Shown here one piece after another: positions 22,112 through 31,581 of a stretch of DNA of 64,000 nucleotides. Each line of letters begins with the position of its first letter. The stretch's first letter is position 1. Below the pieces are notes generated by a model. The model ran no database searches and was not told the origin of the DNA. It was given only the letters and a program-made list of their open reading frames with translations. Location: contig NC_087064.1 in the NCBI RefSeq assembly GCF_963678635.1, forward strand, positions 61,683,548 through 61,747,547, read 5' to 3'. Origin of the DNA: Symsagittifera roscoffensis. Its lineage: Eukaryota > Xenacoelomorpha > Acoela > Convolutidae. The position numbers and the translations under genes were made by a program.

Positions 22112-24772
22112 TCACACATAAATAAAGATTTTGATGTTCGTTTTTTCGAAAATGTCGCAAATTAGGCTGAAAACTCTGCTTTCTTTCAATTTGTCGAGTC
22201 CACATCCGATTTTCGGCATGGCTATAGCGTTTATTCCCTTCTGCAATAGCTGCTGCTTCATGCAGTTGAGGCTTCTTGACACATCGTAGTATGTTGGCTT
22301 GTCAAAAAATTGTTGTTTTGTGACTAAATTGAAAATTGACTTGTTTTCCCAAGGCAAAGAAACTGAAACTGATGATCCAACTATCGGTGTTTCAATGCTT
22401 TTTAGGGTTGGTTTGATGCATGGGTAGGCGCTGCTGATCTGCTGTGCTACTCCTTTTGCCATTTGAAAGTCACTTGAGACGCAGTGAGCTATAGAGCCAG
22501 GGAACTGTAGGACATCACCTGATCCCACAAAGATATTTGTTTCATATATTGCATTTACCGAGTGTTTGCTGCTTCCAGGTCCATCTTTTTGTTTAGTGAA
22601 TTGTTTCGCTCGTTTAACGCTGTCCATAATAATGTTCCTTTTCGAATCCCGTGAAGGAAAGTCTTCATTCGCCGCCTCCGCTTTCTTTCGTATGTTTGCT
22701 TTATTGTCCTTTTGCGTTGATCGTGGAATGAATGTAACTGGGGCCACTTCGTGTCCGTCAACGGTTCGGAGTCCATACTTTCGCGGTTGTTTTGGGCGGC
22801 TGGGTATTGGGTGATATCGAACATCATTACTAAACCGAATTTGGGCGTGAATTCGGTCTCTAGCTTCAGCTGCTGCTTTTCGTCTGACAACTGGCTGTGG
22901 TTCGCGAAACAATTCGTCGAGGTTGTATCCCTCAGGATCAGAGTTGTTACTGGTTAATCTGTCAGTGACCTGTTCATCAATGATATCCATTGGTGGCGCT
23001 GCTGGTAGTTCAGCGAGTGGTAATTCATGCACATGTACTGCTCCTGGGATTGGGGGTGGATCCGGCGGTGGTGGTATTACTGGTACTGGGACCGGTAATG
23101 GTACCACTATTGGTGCTGCTGGAATTGGCATCGGTGCAGGTGCTGCTGCAACTGCTGGCGCTCCAAGGGGCACTGATAGTCTGATTCTAGCTGGTGCGGC
23201 TGGTTGATCGGTTTCGTCAGGATTATCAGGTTGGATCTCATCTAAGAGTTTCGGCAAGTTTTCGTCGAAAAGTCCTGGTTCGCTTCGGTATTTTCCGAGT
23301 GAAGGATCCGTTTGAAACTTCGTTGGGTCTATTGGATTGAGATCTTCTGGTTGATGCTGTGGATCAACTGGTCTGAGACGAATTCGGTGCACACATTGGG
23401 TGTAGTTAGTTCCAACTTTCCGAATTATATAGTTCGAATTTGTTAACACTTTCTCAACTCTGTACAGGGGTATCCAGACTTGCATTGATTTGCTTCCAAA
23501 GTCTGACTGTGTAGTCAGCAGAGGATTTAGTAGTAAACAAAATGATTCGACTGTGAGAGGCTGCGCAAGTGCCTTTTGATCGTAATATCCTCGATACTTG
23601 TGGTACGAAGAAATCAAGTTCTTTTTTGTTTCTTTGAACTTTTCTAGCATCGCGTCTTGCATTGCCGTAACGAAGTCTGATTCTGCTGTTACTGATTCCA
23701 TTGCTTTCGTCGAAAAGCGAAGATCAAGTGGTTTTGTTGGTTCTCTTCCATGAAAAATGGAGCTAGGGCAGCATCCAATTGATGAAGAGTACGACGTATT
23801 GTGAATGAATGTTGCCAATGGGACATATTTGTGCCAGTCTGACCATTGTTCATTAGTATTCAGCTTCAAGATCCTTTTTAGAGGTCCATGAGATCGCTCG
23901 ACAAGACCAATTGATTGTGGATGTTTCAGCGTTGCGTGGTTGATTTGAACTTCTAATAGAGTTCTCAATTCATGCATTAGTTCTGACGTGAATGTCGTTC
24001 CGAGATCTGCTATGATCTTTTTCGGTATGTAGCTGTGCATGAAAAATATTTTCGTGAGTTCCCTTGCTACTGTATCAGCGCTAGCGTTTGTCAATGGTGC
24101 TGCAAACAAGTATTTCGAGAAGACATCGATTCCAGTTAATACAAATTTGTACACTGGTGACTTCAGTGGTCCAACGATATCGATTTGCATCATGTCTCCA
24201 GGAAAACATTGCAATGACGAGATTGGTTGCAATGGCGGAATTTGATATTTTGCAGATGCTCTTTTGAGTTGCAAGCATGTTAAGCAATTTTTGATTGTGT
24301 TAGTTAAAAATTCGGTGAATCCTGGAAGGTAGAATCGTTTTCTGAACTCTTCTGTGGTCCTTGTCATTCCCAGATGTCCACCGGTTCGCGAGTTGTGTAG
24401 TCGGTACACGACCTCGTTCCAAAGATGTTTTGGTAGGCAGTATTGCTTATGTTTTACGTGTCCCGTGTCATCGTAGAAGTTTCGATACAGTACTTCGTCG
24501 TCGATTATCAGTCTATTGAATTGTTTAGCATATTTTTTCTTGCGGCTATTTTCGTATGTCAGATTGGGAACTTGTTCGTTTCGTTTCCAATCCTTAACTT
24601 CTACTATATCATTATCTTTGTCTTGTTCATTTTTCAAGTCGAGTACTTCGTGACTCATATTCAGGTCACTGAAAACATCAGCAGGATCAGGGTGTTGTAC
24701 TGCTGCGATGATTGGTCTCGTTATTCGGACGGAGGTTGTCGTCGATCTTCTTCTTTTCAGGAAATGCATCAT
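22112..24772 (-). CDS. Integrase with C-terminal TARG1/OARD1-like macrodomain (pol, 3' part)
   Basis: 886 residues from ATG. The integrase N-terminal zinc finger uses H126, H133, C163 and C166. The catalytic core has D198, D256 and E292, with exactly 35 residues between the last two (DD35E). A GPY/F-like segment follows at about 433-470, ending in VHRIRLRPVD. Residues ~520-600 form a Pro/Ala/Val-rich linker. Residues ~740-886 match the macrodomain of TARG1/OARD1: GDVLQFPGSIAHCVSSDF (nucleotide-binding start), LVTK with K819 at the TARG1 Lys84 position, and IGCGLDKL with D860 at the Asp125 position. Integrase inserts the cDNA. The macrodomain would remove ADP-ribose from acidic residues or nucleic acid if active (inference). 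The frame overlaps the RT ORF by 86 nt and is +1 relative to it. The whole ORF is intact. Confidence 0.93.
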   Translation of the reverse strand: MMHFLKRRRSTTTSVRITRPIIAAVQHPDPADVFSDLNMSHEVLDLKNEQDKDNDIVEVKDWKRNEQVPNLTYENSRKKKYAKQFNRLIIDDEVLYRNFYDDTGHVKHKQYCLPKHLWNEVVYRLHNSRTGGHLGMTRTTEEFRKRFYLPGFTEFLTNTIKNCLTCLQLKRASAKYQIPPLQPISSLQCFPGDMMQIDIVGPLKSPVYKFVLTGIDVFSKYLFAAPLTNASADTVARELTKIFFMHSYIPKKIIADLGTTFTSELMHELRTLLEVQINHATLKHPQSIGLVERSHGPLKRILKLNTNEQWSDWHKYVPLATFIHNTSYSSSIGCCPSSIFHGREPTKPLDLRFSTKAMESVTAESDFVTAMQDAMLEKFKETKKNLISSYHKYRGYYDQKALAQPLTVESFCLLLNPLLTTQSDFGSKSMQVWIPLYRVEKVLTNSNYIIRKVGTNYTQCVHRIRLRPVDPQHQPEDLNPIDPTKFQTDPSLGKYRSEPGLFDENLPKLLDEIQPDNPDETDQPAAPARIRLSVPLGAPAVAAAPAPMPIPAAPIVVPLPVPVPVIPPPPDPPPIPGAVHVHELPLAELPAAPPMDIIDEQVTDRLTSNNSDPEGYNLDELFREPQPVVRRKAAAEARDRIHAQIRFSNDVRYHPIPSRPKQPRKYGLRTVDGHEVAPVTFIPRSTQKDNKANIRKKAEAANEDFPSRDSKRNIIMDSVKRAKQFTKQKDGPGSSKHSVNAIYETNIFVGSGDVLQFPGSIAHCVSSDFQMAKGVAQQISSAYPCIKPTLKSIETPIVGSSVSVSLPWENKSIFNLVTKQQFFDKPTYYDVSRSLNCMKQQLLQKGINAIAMPKIGCGLDKLKESRVFSLICDIFEKTNIKIFIYV

Positions 24773-27002
24773 CCATTGAGTGGATCAGGTTGAGAGATGC
24801 ATCCGGTACTTTCGCTGTCGTGTCGATTTGTATCTCACGCACTGGTATTTTGTCCGTCAATTTCAGTGACAATGAAGCTGATGGGTCAGTTTGCATTCGT
24901 GACAAAAAATCTGCTGCATAGTTTGCTTTTCCAGGTATATGAGCGATAATGATGTTGAATGACATGACGCGGTCCAAGAAATTCCAAACCGAGGGTGGAA
25001 TAGTCTTCGCTTGGAAAAATTGTGTTAAGCTTCGATTGTCAGTCAGAATTATCACTGGTTTTGATGATCCCCAGATGAAATGAGAAAAATGATCGAGGGC
25101 AAAATATAGTGCTAAGAACTCTTTATAGTAGATGGAGAACTTCAGTTGTGCTGTGTTGAAGAGTCTTGAACCAAATGACACTGGTGCATACGTTTTCATT
25201 TCACCTTTGTTGTCAGTTTTCACATAGTCTTCAACCATTAGCACGAAACCTGTTCCATGATAGCTTGCATCACATAGTATTACATATTGTAATCCTGGTT
25301 TTGGTAAGCGGAGCGTTATGTCCGTTGCCTGAATTAGATCATGTTTTAGCACTTCGAGACTTTTCTGATGCTCTTCATTTGTTTGAAATGCTATATCTTT
25401 TCTGAGTAGGCGATAGAATGGTATCAGTTTTTCACCTAAGCTTGGCATATAATTCCGGAAGAATTGAACAAATCCGATTAGTCTTTTAACTTGTTTTACA
25501 GTTTGCGGCATTTTAATTTTCTTAAGGAACGTCGAAATTTTCTCTTGTTCAGGTGATATTCCTGCTGGTGTAATTATATTACCAAGGAATTTCATTCGTT
25601 GTGTTCCTATTTCACATTTGTTCGGTGATAATTTTAATCCCGATTTCCTTACACATTCGAAAATTTTTGAGAGGGTCGGTATTAGTTCATCAAAATTATT
25701 CACTGCACTTCCTATGTCATCCATGAACTGTGTACATAAGTCGGCTGCTAAGCATGGGTCAAGATAGTGCCGTATGAATGAACTAAAGCCCGTGACTGAT
25801 TTGCTTAGACCTTGAGCTAGGCATTTGTATGCATAAGTTCGTGAACCGAAATTAAATGCCAAAAGTTGGACTGAAAGGTCATCTGCCATTTGCACACAGT
25901 GGTATGCTTGCGAACAATCAAGTTTGGTAAACAAGCTCTTTCCTGCGAAGTGGTTTGATGCATCTGTCATGTTTGAGATCGGAAAGTTGCTGTTGATATA
26001 GTCATTCTTCAGTGAATGATTTATTCTTCTGAGGTCAATCAACATCCGCAATTTACCAGATGGTTTTCGATGTGCAAACAATGGACTGCTATATTTTGAA
26101 TGTGACAATGTTGTTATAAGTCCATAATAGTGCATTAGGGCAAGTTCCACTGTCAGTTCTTGTCGCAAATGTATCGGCGTAGGTGGGCCTTGTGTGTACA
26201 AAGGTCGCGTGTGTTCCGGTTTCAGTTTGATTTTGAGGTCGGAATTGTAACCAACATCAAATCTATGTTTGGCGAAGATGTCCGAAAATTCAACAAGCAA
26301 ATCTTCTACTTTTGACCTTTGGTCATGTGTCAATACCGAGTTCTCCCACTTAAAATTCTTGATAAATGTCAATCGATCTTGAAAGTTCATTTTTGGTTCA
26401 ATTTTTTCAAGACCTTGAAAATGAAGAATTTGGTCGTAAATGTCACGTTGGATTTGTGGAAGTAATACAGGGTTTTGACATGTTTCAGGAGTAGGAAACC
26501 AAAATTTTTCATACTCAGGTTGACGTTGCTGTTGAGACTGCTGATTATCACAATGTTGCTGAATTAGCTCGTTAATGCCCATTTCAATATCGTCTGGATT
26601 ATTCATTTTTGCAAAAGCAAGCATCTCTGCATCAATTGGTATTAGATTTTCTGCTTCAGTTAGAGTCAGAATTGAAAATTTTCCAATTTCGGTTTTGAAA
26701 GGCAATGTAACATGATGATCAGTGATGTTAAAGGCTGTGATGTATAGCAGGTTATTTGTCAGAACTTCTCTAATTGAGGAAGTGAATGCAATTTCGCAAT
26801 TTTCTTCAAATTCTTTCGATGGCATTACGATTCCGGTTGTTTTTGCCATGTCCCGACATGCGTCCTTTAAATGACATTCCACCAGAATGGTTTGATGCGG
26901 AGCTATTGTTTGACGTTTTGTTAGAATTAACGGGAATTTTTTCACTCGATTAATTCTTCTAGGCTCGTTTGGAGGTTTTATTTCGTTGATTTGCAGAGTC
27001 AA
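24687..27002 (-). CDS. Reverse transcriptase-RNase H (pol, middle part)
   Basis: The frame shown runs 771 codons from an arbitrary TTG; the true frame extends upstream to near the end of the protease ORF and has no ATG there, so it is reached by frameshifting. RT motif A is LDCSQAYH (D362). The catalytic box is FMDD (D428, D429), a variant of the usual Y/F-x-DD. RNase H residues are D578 in LCDASYHGTG, E628 in YYKEF and D655 in LTDNRSL. It converts element RNA to cDNA in virus-like particles. The residues between protease and RT (about 1-200) include a Gln-rich tract. The C-terminus overlaps the integrase ORF start. Confidence 0.93.
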   Translation of the reverse strand: MTLQINEIKPPNEPRRINRVKKFPLILTKRQTIAPHQTILVECHLKDACRDMAKTTGIVMPSKEFEENCEIAFTSSIREVLTNNLLYITAFNITDHHVTLPFKTEIGKFSILTLTEAENLIPIDAEMLAFAKMNNPDDIEMGINELIQQHCDNQQSQQQRQPEYEKFWFPTPETCQNPVLLPQIQRDIYDQILHFQGLEKIEPKMNFQDRLTFIKNFKWENSVLTHDQRSKVEDLLVEFSDIFAKHRFDVGYNSDLKIKLKPEHTRPLYTQGPPTPIHLRQELTVELALMHYYGLITTLSHSKYSSPLFAHRKPSGKLRMLIDLRRINHSLKNDYINSNFPISNMTDASNHFAGKSLFTKLDCSQAYHCVQMADDLSVQLLAFNFGSRTYAYKCLAQGLSKSVTGFSSFIRHYLDPCLAADLCTQFMDDIGSAVNNFDELIPTLSKIFECVRKSGLKLSPNKCEIGTQRMKFLGNIITPAGISPEQEKISTFLKKIKMPQTVKQVKRLIGFVQFFRNYMPSLGEKLIPFYRLLRKDIAFQTNEEHQKSLEVLKHDLIQATDITLRLPKPGLQYVILCDASYHGTGFVLMVEDYVKTDNKGEMKTYAPVSFGSRLFNTAQLKFSIYYKEFLALYFALDHFSHFIWGSSKPVIILTDNRSLTQFFQAKTIPPSVWNFLDRVMSFNIIIAHIPGKANYAADFLSRMQTDPSASLSLKLTDKIPVREIQIDTTAKVPDASLNLIHSMDDAFPEKKKIDDNLRPNNETNHRSSTTP

Positions 27003-27541
27003 ATCTGGGAAATGAAGTAAATATACTTGGCACAGATATGAATGTGGTGTTTTTTGTAGAAAGGGTTTCCTAGAATAATTGAGTTGGCTGCATGTAGAAC
27101 GAGAAAAGATTCTACAAATGTCATGTCTGCCAATTTAAATTCCAGTGTTACTTCTGTTTCAGTTGGCACGAGTTGTCCTCCTGCCATTCTTACTCTCATA
27201 AGTTTTGATTCACTTATTTTAAGAGGGCGGTATAAAGATTTTTCATCTTTTAAGTCGTCAAATGTCTGTTTTGAGATGACATTTGCGCAGGCTCCTGTAT
27301 CAACCAGGGCTCTTCTTTGTAATCCCGATGAGAATCGTAATTTTGTGTACGTCAAAACTGTTCCTTCCGCAGGAATTACTGCGTAAAGGTTGATTATCTC
27401 ATCAGGTGGAATTGACGGTTTTGATGATTTAGATGATTGAAATGATTTGGGGGACTGACTCAGTGGCTTGATTAGTTTTTTGGCTGATTCTGAAACGGAA
27501 ATGATTGACCGTGTCCTTGTGGTTTTTGTCTCCACCAGCAT
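26999..27541 (-). CDS. Retroviral-type aspartic protease (gag-pro frame)
   Basis: Open frame of 180 codons, -1 relative to gag. The active-site motif ALVDTGACANVIS and the later IILGNPF are typical of Ty3/Gypsy proteases, which cleave the Gag-Pol polyprotein. The first in-frame residues are probably not translated from an initiator. Ribosomes should enter from gag at the A-AAA-AAC heptamer (27481-27475), giving a Gag-Pro junction reading K-K-L-I-K-P. The frame ends with TGA at 27001-26999, where RT sequence continues in the next -1 frame. Confidence 0.88.
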   Translation of the reverse strand: MLVETKTTRTRSIISVSESAKKLIKPLSQSPKSFQSSKSSKPSIPPDEIINLYAVIPAEGTVLTYTKLRFSSGLQRRALVDTGACANVISKQTFDDLKDEKSLYRPLKISESKLMRVRMAGGQLVPTETEVTLEFKLADMTFVESFLVLHAANSIILGNPFYKKHHIHICAKYIYFISQI

Positions 27542-28767
27542 TGGCTTGCCGTATGGTTGAATTTACCACAAATGTCACAGAATTTGGCTGATGCTCGAAC
27601 CATTGGTTCGAAAGATCCAGATGGAAGTTGAATGTCAGCTTGCGCTGTCTGAGTTCCATTGAATTGATGTTGTTGTGGTTGCAGGTAGTTCGCGTTTTGC
27701 TGTACCTGTGCTGGTTGAATCTGCACCATCGACTGATTTTGCTGCATATTTGGGTACTGTTGGTATTGATACCATGGTGGATATTGCTGAGGTGCAATTG
27801 GTCCCATATTTTGGAAATTAGTCTGATTATTGTTAAATCCAAAATGATTTTGCCAGTTAGATCTGTTTTTTCCTTTCCTGCCACTTTGCTGCTGTCCAGG
27901 CCAATTATTTTGGTTTTGGTTACCACTGCACTGACTGTTTTGGTTTGCGTTGTTCTTGTTTTGATGAGAAGGCGGATTCAATTGTTTCTTTGACTGCTCA
28001 GTTATTTGTGATCTCATTTCGTTGATCTGCTTCTCAATTTGTTCCTGATTTGTGGACAATTTTGTGAGAGCACTGATCAAATTTTCTGAGACTCTGTCGT
28101 TTACTTCATTAAATCCGTCTTCCGGGTAGTCTTCGTTTCGGCAAACTTCTCGGATCATGATCTGCTTCTTCGTCAAATTACACAATTCTTGGACAGTAGT
28201 TGCTTGTGGTTGCTCCATCAATTTTGATCGCAGCCAGTTTGGCATTCCTTTTATGAACAATCGTTTAATTTGTTCATTGCGATTGTCATTTACTGCATCT
28301 ATTCTTTCTTGTCGTTGTGCAGTTTCTCGGTGAAATCGCGCTGTGTCTGCTACTAATGGTGCTCCGTTTAATGCAACATCGATTGGGTCGACAGCTGGCA
28401 AATCTGGGGTTGGGTACGCTCGTTGCGCTTTATTTGTCAAGTTCACCAAGAAGTTCTCGGGTGAATCGATTTTAGGATCGTAACGTAGCTGTTCTAATTT
28501 CAGTACATGGATTTCTTGAAGCTGGGGATTGCAGAAATGATCCCTTAGGGCGCCAAGACTATTCTCGACGTTCGCTCGAATTGCTGCTGGCAGCGTTTGG
28601 TAGAATCGTAGTGCCGCTTCTCGTAGGTGTAGTTGCAAGAAGTTCGCTTGCTGACCAGGAGCGATTCCCGCAACTCCGATGTATCCTCGGAACAATTGCT
28701 CGAATTGCTGGAAGTCTTCTTTGTCGGTTCCACCGTATGGTGCGACCGAAATTTGCGCGTGTGCCAT
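27472..28767 (-). CDS. gag: Gag polyprotein of the Gypsy element
   Basis: 431 residues from ATG. The N-terminal half is helical in character, with the capsid-like region around LRYDPKIDSPENFLVNL and VQELCNLTKKQI. A Gln/Asn-rich stretch follows (about 255-385), then near the C-terminus one CCHC zinc knuckle, C-x2-C-x4-H-x4-C (CDICGKFNHTASQC). It forms the particle shell and binds element RNA. It ends in PKN then TAA at the slippery site. Intact. Confidence 0.92.
   Translation of the reverse strand: MAHAQISVAPYGGTDKEDFQQFEQLFRGYIGVAGIAPGQQANFLQLHLREAALRFYQTLPAAIRANVENSLGALRDHFCNPQLQEIHVLKLEQLRYDPKIDSPENFLVNLTNKAQRAYPTPDLPAVDPIDVALNGAPLVADTARFHRETAQRQERIDAVNDNRNEQIKRLFIKGMPNWLRSKLMEQPQATTVQELCNLTKKQIMIREVCRNEDYPEDGFNEVNDRVSENLISALTKLSTNQEQIEKQINEMRSQITEQSKKQLNPPSHQNKNNANQNSQCSGNQNQNNWPGQQQSGRKGKNRSNWQNHFGFNNNQTNFQNMGPIAPQQYPPWYQYQQYPNMQQNQSMVQIQPAQVQQNANYLQPQQHQFNGTQTAQADIQLPSGSFEPMVRASAKFCDICGKFNHTASQCWWRQKPQGHGQSFPFQNQPKN
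27475..27481 (-). promoter_or_regulatory. Programmed -1 ribosomal frameshift site (A AAA AAC)
   Basis: On the minus strand the last two gag codons are AAA AAC preceded by A, in the gag reading frame, followed immediately by the gag stop TAA. This is the canonical X XXY YYZ heptamer. A -1 slip leads directly into the protease frame. I did not find a clear downstream pseudoknot by eye. Confidence 0.88.
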
Positions 28768-29415
28768 CTTATTACAGTTGAATGATTATCAGATTTGTGA
28801 TACAGTTAATGATTGAGCACAGCACTTAGTCGATTTAAGGGGGGCACAAGAAAATTTTGCTAGACTTCCCTTATTTTGGATTATTGAACCTTTATGCATC
28901 TATTGCTATTCTGATTTTAGTTATTCTTTCCATCAGGGTTTGCTAATATTTCCGTTACTTCGCTTTTTTTGGTTGGGGAACTTATTAGTTACAATATCAA
29001 TTTACTGCAAGTGAGTTTTGAGTTTGTTTTTAACTAACTGTTTTGACGTTGGAAACCTTTCATCTACTTCCTTTTCTGCCTCTTCAGTAGCTCACTTGAC
29101 ATACCATCTGACAGAAGTAGAGAAGCTGTAGGTCACAATCCACATGTCTGCTTGTAGATTGGAAAAAGTTGTCAGCTCAGGAGATGTTGAAAAGTTGTGG
29201 TTGTCTTCTTTTTTCTCCCTGTCTGTCAGTTGTTCACTGAGTTTTGCTCTGCTGCCAACATCTGAGCATTGCTGTGCTGATCAAGATGTTTTTATTTTTT
29301 TTTTTCGTTCTGCTTCAGCAAAGTTGTTGTTGTCACTTTCTGCTCAAATTATGATGTTTGGAATCGCCGATGACTGTTTTGAATCCAGAAGTTGAAATTC
29401 CCGCGAACGTCACCA
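28768..29415 (-). other. Gypsy 5' leader with candidate primer-binding site
   Basis: Immediately inside the 5' LTR the minus strand reads TGGTGACGTTCGCGGGAA (29415-29398). The starting TGG is what a tRNA-primed binding site needs (complement of CCA). I cannot identify the tRNA. The rest of the leader up to the gag ATG shows no long ORF. Confidence 0.65.
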
Positions 29416-29854
29416 TATAATATACCGTATCTGGCGGATGGATAATACGGGTATACTGTCGTCTACTGTTATGCGAGCTGTTCAATTGGTAATGTTATTT
29501 AGCACTACTGGCTATCAATTATATTTAGATGATTGGATTCATTATTTAGATATGTCTCGAGCGGTAAAGACCTATCTTGCTTTAAAGGATGCTGGTTCCG
29601 ATTCCTAGCTTCTGATATTCCGCAAGTCGATCGGCGCAAGTAAGAGCATGATTGGAATAGTTTATTAAGTTGATTTCTATTCAATTGATTCGTAGCTCGG
29701 TATAACTCTCCTCTGATTGGTATTAATTACCATCAATGTTTACATAGTTAAATAAATATATGATGCAGCTCTATTTTAACATCAAGGTGAATTATGTAAT
29801 CTATTCGGTTCAGATGGTTAATTAGAATGAATGACATCATGAAGGGATGTCACA
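29416..29854 (-). repeat. 5' LTR of the Gypsy element
   Basis: 439 bp, the same length as the other LTR and nearly identical to it. It should contain promoter and polyadenylation signals. Its outer end abuts the GCGCG target duplicate at 29855-29859. Confidence 0.95.
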
Positions 29855-29859
29855 GCGCG

Positions 29860-31449
29860 CAAAAACTACAACGATACATTATCGCACCGTTGAAGAATTA
29901 TATGTTAAGAGATCTATACGTAATGAACTGTAACAATTACGGAACAGTACATCGGGAAAATTCAGTCAAACTCAGTATCTTGGTAATACATTCAAGTGAA
30001 AATATCATCAAGGAACACCGAGGCGAAGCGAAGCTTCGCATCACTTGCGATACAAAAATATGCACCACAATTTCAGCGCAGAAAATTTCCAGAAAGAAAC
30101 AGCGACATATTGCATACTTTCCCAAAAAACCAAGAACATTACAAAAGAAGATATTATATACTATTCTCCAACCCTTATGGGGAAATTCGGAAATTTATTT
30201 TTTATTCCATAGTACTGGCATATATGTAATTTTTTTTAGAAATAAAAGCAACCAGAAAAAATAAAAATTTCAAAACTGTTTTCAGAAAGCGCTATCTATT
30301 GAAGAAAAAAATATCTATAACATTCGTAGCAAAAATTTTTGGAATGCAAGTACTTGCACTTGCCAAGGAAACATTAATAACATTTTCTATTATTGTAAAA
30401 AAAATTAAATCATAGGCGAGCTCCAAGCTGTGGCAACTCAGCCGACAAAAAGCAGACAAGCAAAAATCTGACAAAGATTTTTGTCAGGCTGAAAATTTCC
30501 GTTTGCAAAAAAAACAGGTCGTGTCCTGATTCAAACCATGAAATTGCCTTAGCAGGCATGTGCGTTACCACGTCACATGTGCGGACTTGAGTATGATTTA
30601 ATACGAACCGAGGAGTTGAGTTGGATAATTCAACTAATTTTCTTGAACTAGTGGTTAACCTAAAAATGTATCTATTCTGATTTCATAACGCTTTTTAATC
30701 GCATGCGTAAAGACAAATACAAAACCAGCTGAACAAAAACGGAACGATCAAGCCTTAAAGGCGAGGACTCGATAAGAGCCTTAAAAAGAGTCGATTTTGT
30801 TGAAACCACTTGATATGACCGGATGTCTGAAATGTTCACGTTGATTTCAAAATTGAGCAAAAAAAACTTCTTTTATCTTTTAACTTTTAAGCGAAAAAAA
30901 ACTCCCGGAGCTGCAGTTGCTTGCAAAAGCGAAAAAAGACATGATATAATTTTGTATCAGAACTAGGCAGCTAGGATAGGGTCAACTAGGCAGCTAGGAT
31001 AGGGTCAAACAACTTCGGAATAAAAGTGAGCAGAAAACACATGTTCTTGTCTAATCCAGGAGATGTTAATGGTTAATAGTATTTTTGGTATTTTGCGGGG
31101 ATTTGATAAATCGTTATCGTTCATGGTTTCAATCTCATAAAAATTATGTAGCAAAGAAAGTTCCAATGACATTCGTCTTTGCCGTTTGCAAAATAATTGT
31201 GTGCCTATTTACTAGACCAATATGAGTCGTTTGATCAGTTATTGGTGATAATAAACCCGGGTCGAAGTGTTTATGCTTCGACAACCTCGTCTCGACCGAA
31301 GCTCAATATGTTTAGACCGTATCAACCGAATTCGATTATGTTACGACTCTAGGACAATTTCAACCGGTTTTTCTCAACCCTGGGAGTAATTTTTGAAAAC
31401 TTATGATTGCAGATATCATAGCGAACCAACACATGCTTTCAATACAAAC
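29860..31449. other. Intron with SINE debris
   Basis: No exon is supported. It holds a palindromic module GCGAAGCGAAGCTTCGC (about 30022-30038) with the following CACTTGCGATACAA, a tRNA-like head on the minus strand at about 30515-30595 (box B-like TGGTTTGAATCAGG), and a perfect 23-bp tandem duplication at 30961-31006 (unit ACTAGGCAGCTAGGATAGGG plus TCA). Confidence 0.6.
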
Positions 31450-31581
31450 CTCCTGTTGGAACGCTAGTGTAGCCAAAATTTTCCCGGTCGATTCCTCTAA
31501 ATGTTGGGACCATAGAGGTGAAACTGGTGAGCGATGCACTAGATGTAATTGAGGTCCTCGGCCAGAGGATGTTTCGGCCGA
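31450..31581 (-). CDS. Modular extracellular-type protein, internal exon
   Basis: A 132-nt exon with acceptor TTTGTTTCAG and donor GGAG|GTTTGT, phase 1 at both ends. The phase-1 frame encodes GRNILWPRTSITSSASLTSF and ends in FGYTSVPTG. An alternative open frame exists, but only this one keeps phase with the flanking exons. The next exon is at 19458, across an intron of about 12 kb, of which 9.9 kb is the Gypsy insertion. Confidence 0.6.

Larger units (their letters stand above)
19914..29854 (-). mobile_element. Full-length Ty3/Gypsy LTR retrotransposon with C-terminal macrodomain
   Basis: A 9,941-bp element on the minus strand. Two 439-bp LTRs (19914-20352 and 29416-29854) are almost identical; I see two single-base differences. 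The element is flanked by the 5-bp target duplication GCGCG (19909-19913 and 29855-29859). Gene order on the minus strand is gag, protease, RT-RNase H, integrase, the Ty3/Gypsy order, and there is no envelope gene. The 5' leader is about 650 nt and the 3' untranslated internal region about 1.76 kb, holding a 173-bp tandem repeat. All enzymatic motifs are intact, so it is probably a recent and possibly active copy. It sits inside an intron of the minus-strand modular gene in the same orientation. No obvious polypurine tract lies directly before the 3' LTR. Confidence 0.95.
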
